Positions 4,879-7,097 of a DNA stretch of 7,097 nucleotides are shown one piece after another. The stretch spans positions 1-7,097 of the forward strand of contig JBHJNL010000011.1 in NCBI GenBank assembly GCA_050330855.1, read 5' to 3'. How positions within the stretch are numbered: position 1 is the first letter of the stretch; the number at the start of each line of letters is the position of its first letter. This stretch comes from RCC1774 sp050330855. GTDB lineage: Bacteria > Cyanobacteriota > Cyanobacteriia > Thermosynechococcales > Thermosynechococcaceae. Below the pieces are notes generated by a model. The model saw only the letters and a list, made by a program, of their open reading frames with translations, searched no databases and had not been told where the DNA came from. The translations under genes and the position numbers were made by a program.

Positions 4879-6849
4879 CAGATTCCGGATGCTGCGATGG
4901 CAGTCCTGGTTCAAGCACAAATTAACGGCGTGATTTCCGGTGTGGCGTTCAGTCGAGATCCCATTGCCTGCCAAGGTTCAGCCGTCATTATCGAAGCCTT
5001 ACCCGGTGATGCAACCCAGGTGGTATCCGGTCGAGTCACCCCTGAGCAGTACCGCGTTCAAGTTCAAGATTTAGATTGGAGCACTGTAGACGTTGCTCAA
5101 CTCCCACACATAGCCGACTCAGCCATTTTGAACACCGAAGGCAGTGGGGAGATTTCTAAATCGATCATTGAGCAGGTCGCCCTAGTCGCTCGCCATATCG
5201 AATCTCACTATCACGGCATTCCCCAAGATATCGAATGGAGCTTTGACGGTGAAATCCTGTGGCTATTGCAGGCACGACCGATCACCACCCTGCGGCCCCT
5301 CTGGACCCGTAAAATTGCCGCTGAGGTGATTCCGGGCGTGATTCGGCCTCTGACTTGGTCGGTCAATCAACCCCTTACCTGTGGAGTTTGGGGCCAAATT
5401 TTTGCGATTGTGTTGGGCAAACGCGCCCACGATCTCGACTTCGGCAAAACCGCAACGCTCCATCACGGCCACGCTTATTTTAACGCTTCACTGCTGGGAG
5501 AAATCTTTCGGCGCATGGGCCTACCACCAGATAGCCTAGAATTTCTCACTAGAGGCGCTAAGTTCAGCAAGCCCCCAATCAAATCGACCCTGATCAATAT
5601 CCCAGGACTGCTGCGACTGGTACAGCGAGAACGGCAACTGCTCCAAGACTTTAGGCGCGATGAGCAGACTTATTTTACCGCTGCCCTCCAGCAATTTCGT
5701 CAGGGATCCGCTAAAGTTCTTACGGCAGAGCAGTTAATTGACCGCATCGATCAACTGTTATCGCTGCTTGAACGGGCCACCTACTACAGTATTTTGGCTC
5801 CGCTGGGCTTCGCGGCCCGTCAGGCACTGTTCAAAGTGCAAGATCAAGACCTCAGCAATCACTGTTCGCCAGAAGTCACTTCGCTTCAAGAGATTCGTGC
5901 CTTAGCCGCAAAAGCCCCTGCCACTCAAGCTCAGGATCAAGATTCACTCTTTCAAGCGCTAGCCGCCACCGAACTAGGCCGTGATCTTCTCCATCAACTC
6001 GATCAGATTGTAGATCGCTATGGCTATCTCAGTGAAGTGGGCACAGATATAGCCGTCCCCACCTGGAAAGAAGATCCCAAGCCAGTGCAGGAACTCTTTA
6101 CCCAGTTTTGTCTCTATCCCCCCGCAAAGAAAGATCCAGTGCCGATTTCAAGTCACTGGAAAATCAAGAACGTCCAGCAGCGACTGAACTTGAAGGGAAC
6201 GGTCACATCAGTTTACAGTCAATTTCTCGCTCACCTGCGCGAGTGCTTTGTGGCCTTAGAAAGCCAGTGGCAACAGTCTGGTGTGTTGAATCACTCCGGC
6301 GATATTTTCTACCTAGAACTGGGCGAGATTCGCCAGCTCGTGACGGCAGGTCTCGCACAGGAGACAGTCTCAGCCTTGATTGAGACTCGCAAATATCAGT
6401 TCCAACAAGCACCCAAACAAGCACCCTTTTTGATCTACGGCAACAATCCACCCCTAGCCTCAGCAATCACCGAAGTTTCCAGCGCCAAGGTTTTACAGGG
6501 CATTGGTGTGAGTGCGGGGCAAGCAGAAGGGCCGGTGAAGGTACTGCTTAATTTTGAGCAGATCGCTGACCTTGATCCGGCTTCTATTTTGGTGGTGCCT
6601 TACACTGACTCAGGGTGGGCACCACTGTTGGCACGGGCCTCTGGTTTGATTGCCGATGTGGGGGGGCGATTATCTCATGGTGCGATCGTCGCCCGCGAGT
6701 ACGGCATTCCCGCTGTGATGGATATTAATCAAGCCACACAGCAGCTACAGGATGGTCAGATTGTTCGCATTGATGGTCAGCAGGGCATTGTTGAGCTAGT
6801 TGAGTCCCAACCACAGCAAAGAAACCGGATCAAAGCTGCTCAGGATTAA
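3901..6849 (+). CDS. PlsY-like membrane domain fused to an Rph-like ATP-grasp/phosphohistidine enzyme
   Basis: The product has 982 residues from ATG 3901. The frame is open from TTG 3811, but that stretch overlaps the vapC remnant and is not membrane-like. No clear Shine-Dalgarno precedes ATG 3901; ATG 3919 is an alternative. Residues about 10-190 hold some five or six hydrophobic segments and PlsY-like motifs: LGTGNVSVSAAFYHGG at 47-62 and LGRNLIGGGAGATN at 104-117. The GGKG lysine motif of true PlsY is absent. Residues about 217-461 form an ATP-grasp domain of PPDK/PEP-synthase type, with K230 (GQKAATLSELK), R274 (VVVRSSAVGED), E445, Q457 and R459 (LLQARPI) at expected nucleotide-binding positions. 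The middle (470-850) carries EVIPGVIRPLTWS and DIFYLELGEI, motifs I associate with rifampin phosphotransferase-like proteins. The swivel domain (863-968) has the phospho-acceptor H926 in GGRLSHGAIVAREYGIPAV. No PEP/pyruvate barrel is visible. In Rph, ATP's beta-phosphate moves via this His to the substrate, leaving AMP and Pi. The membrane domain suggests a lipid or hydrophobic alcohol substrate, which is inference. The 3' end overlaps a convergent gene by 20 bp. Confidence 0.8.
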   Translation: MTLASNMAEIPFIWRILILCSTCFVMGGLPLPGWITRILTGKKLAQLGTGNVSVSAAFYHGGKPAGILSALSEAGKGITAVLLARMLFPAMPAWELWGLLALVLGRNLIGGGAGATNTFWGFWVHDWVMNLIFVAGAWLSFQLVRNRKRSQLIILALMPVVVALLSQDGTRVLAMMMLSGFLAWTFLRTPDDLDMSATQGKSSTMLRWMQRDRKPLSLKQPLDANQVGQKAATLSELKRWGYQVPEGWVLPINGDPQTLIAQMEPSPEQPVVVRSSAVGEDSEEASAAGQYESILHVSNQEELGDAIATCLDSYQSEGAQQYRRDRQIPDAAMAVLVQAQINGVISGVAFSRDPIACQGSAVIIEALPGDATQVVSGRVTPEQYRVQVQDLDWSTVDVAQLPHIADSAILNTEGSGEISKSIIEQVALVARHIESHYHGIPQDIEWSFDGEILWLLQARPITTLRPLWTRKIAAEVIPGVIRPLTWSVNQPLTCGVWGQIFAIVLGKRAHDLDFGKTATLHHGHAYFNASLLGEIFRRMGLPPDSLEFLTRGAKFSKPPIKSTLINIPGLLRLVQRERQLLQDFRRDEQTYFTAALQQFRQGSAKVLTAEQLIDRIDQLLSLLERATYYSILAPLGFAARQALFKVQDQDLSNHCSPEVTSLQEIRALAAKAPATQAQDQDSLFQALAATELGRDLLHQLDQIVDRYGYLSEVGTDIAVPTWKEDPKPVQELFTQFCLYPPAKKDPVPISSHWKIKNVQQRLNLKGTVTSVYSQFLAHLRECFVALESQWQQSGVLNHSGDIFYLELGEIRQLVTAGLAQETVSALIETRKYQFQQAPKQAPFLIYGNNPPLASAITEVSSAKVLQGIGVSAGQAEGPVKVLLNFEQIADLDPASILVVPYTDSGWAPLLARASGLIADVGGRLSHGAIVAREYGIPAVMDINQATQQLQDGQIVRIDGQQGIVELVESQPQQRNRIKAAQD

Positions 6850-7097
6850 TGCCCAATTCTTGGAGCTTCGCGGCTAATTGATCTGCTCTCTGACGCTCAC
6901 TTTCTGCTCTCTGATGCTCGGTTTCTGCTCTCTGACGCTCGGCCTCCGCCTTCTGATGCTCGGTTTCTGCCCTCTGATGCTCGGCTTCTGCTCTCTGATG
7001 TTCAGCTTCTCTACCTTCTGCGCCAGTGGCAATGACTTGCCCCTGCCGGTCACACCACCGCAGCCACAGCCGATTCACCGTTTCCTCAAACGGCCCT
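6830..7097 (-). CDS. Uma2-family (DUF820-like) protein, C-terminal part only
   Basis: The minus-strand frame is open from the window's right edge to TGA at 6832-6830. It reads FEETVNRLWLRWCDRQGQV, IATGAEG, then charged heptads, and ends LAAKLQELGINPEQL. The LRWCDxQGQxIxTGAE segment followed by an EQERQRAE-type coiled coil and a 'L(R/Q)xLGI(N/D)P' ending is the usual C-terminus of cyanobacterial Uma2 proteins, a PD-(D/E)XK nuclease-like family often present in many copies and sometimes linked to transposons. The nuclease domain and start lie outside the window; a GTG at 7078 is internal, because in-frame coding continues upstream of it. It converges on the large fusion gene, overlapping its last 20 bases, with no terminator between. 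Confidence 0.75.
   Translation of the reverse strand, partial: GPFEETVNRLWLRWCDRQGQVIATGAEGREAEHQRAEAEHQRAETEHQKAEAERQRAETEHQRAESERQRADQLAAKLQELGINPEQL
6882..7007 (-). repeat. Six 21-bp tandem repeats encoding coiled-coil heptads
   Basis: Units start at 6882, 6903, 6924, 6945, 6966 and 6987; on the + strand the pattern is TCTGCTCTCTGAYGCTCRG plus two bases, with few changes between copies. On the coding strand each unit gives seven residues of EHQRAEA/EHQRAET type, in phase with a coiled-coil heptad. Copy number probably varies by slippage. Confidence 0.85.

Noticed and set aside
6203..6466. Overlapping frames on both strands within the large gene (also at 6108-6383)
   Set aside because: Arg/Ser-rich, low-information products typical of shadow frames of a GC-balanced coding region.
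6882..7007. CRISPR-like or intergenic tandem array
   Set aside because: The 21-bp units are directly adjacent with no spacers and keep an open frame of heptads on the minus strand, so this is a protein-coding repeat.

Overview
The window looks like a cyanobacterial chromosome fragment. I found five perfect copies of the HIP1 octamer GCGATCGC, the small genes resemble cyanobacterial VapB/VapC and 'MTRQELR' families, and the right edge carries the C-terminus of a Uma2-type protein, a family expanded in cyanobacteria. Acaryochloris or a related filamentous or unicellular lineage is possible, but I cannot fix the genus from this sequence.

Left end (1-1454): an insertion sequence bounded by perfect 24-bp inverted repeats. 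Its transposase is split over two overlapping frames that join by a -1 shift at a run of seven C. The left repeat begins at the first base of the window, so the left flank and any target duplication cannot be seen. A 255-bp non-coding stretch follows.

Centre-left (1710-2915): a gene for a ferrochelatase/CbiX-type metal chelatase with a C-terminal tail of 14 histidines in the last 28 residues. A hairpin that probably ends transcription follows it.

Centre (3101-3875): a cluster of four decayed small frames, all on the + strand. In order they are a small 'MTRQELR' protein with an in-frame TAA, a 25-codon fragment resembling part of the large membrane gene downstream, a VapB-like antitoxin with TAA at codon 4, and a VapC-like PIN toxin with a stop codon, a frame change and a missing middle.

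Right half (3901-6849): one large gene of about 982 codons. It fuses a PlsY-like membrane domain to an ATP-grasp / middle / phosphohistidine-swivel module arranged as in rifampin phosphotransferase (Rph). This is the most interesting gene in the window: a membrane-anchored dikinase-like enzyme whose substrate cannot be read from the sequence. A lipid or prenyl alcohol is only a guess.

Right edge (6830-7097, - strand): the C-terminus of a Uma2-family protein ending in six 21-bp (7-residue) repeats. It converges on the large gene with a 20-bp tail-to-tail overlap.

No tRNA, rRNA or CRISPR array was seen. The chelatase and the fusion enzyme share a strand, but a probable terminator and the decayed cluster separate them, so there is no good case for a single operon.
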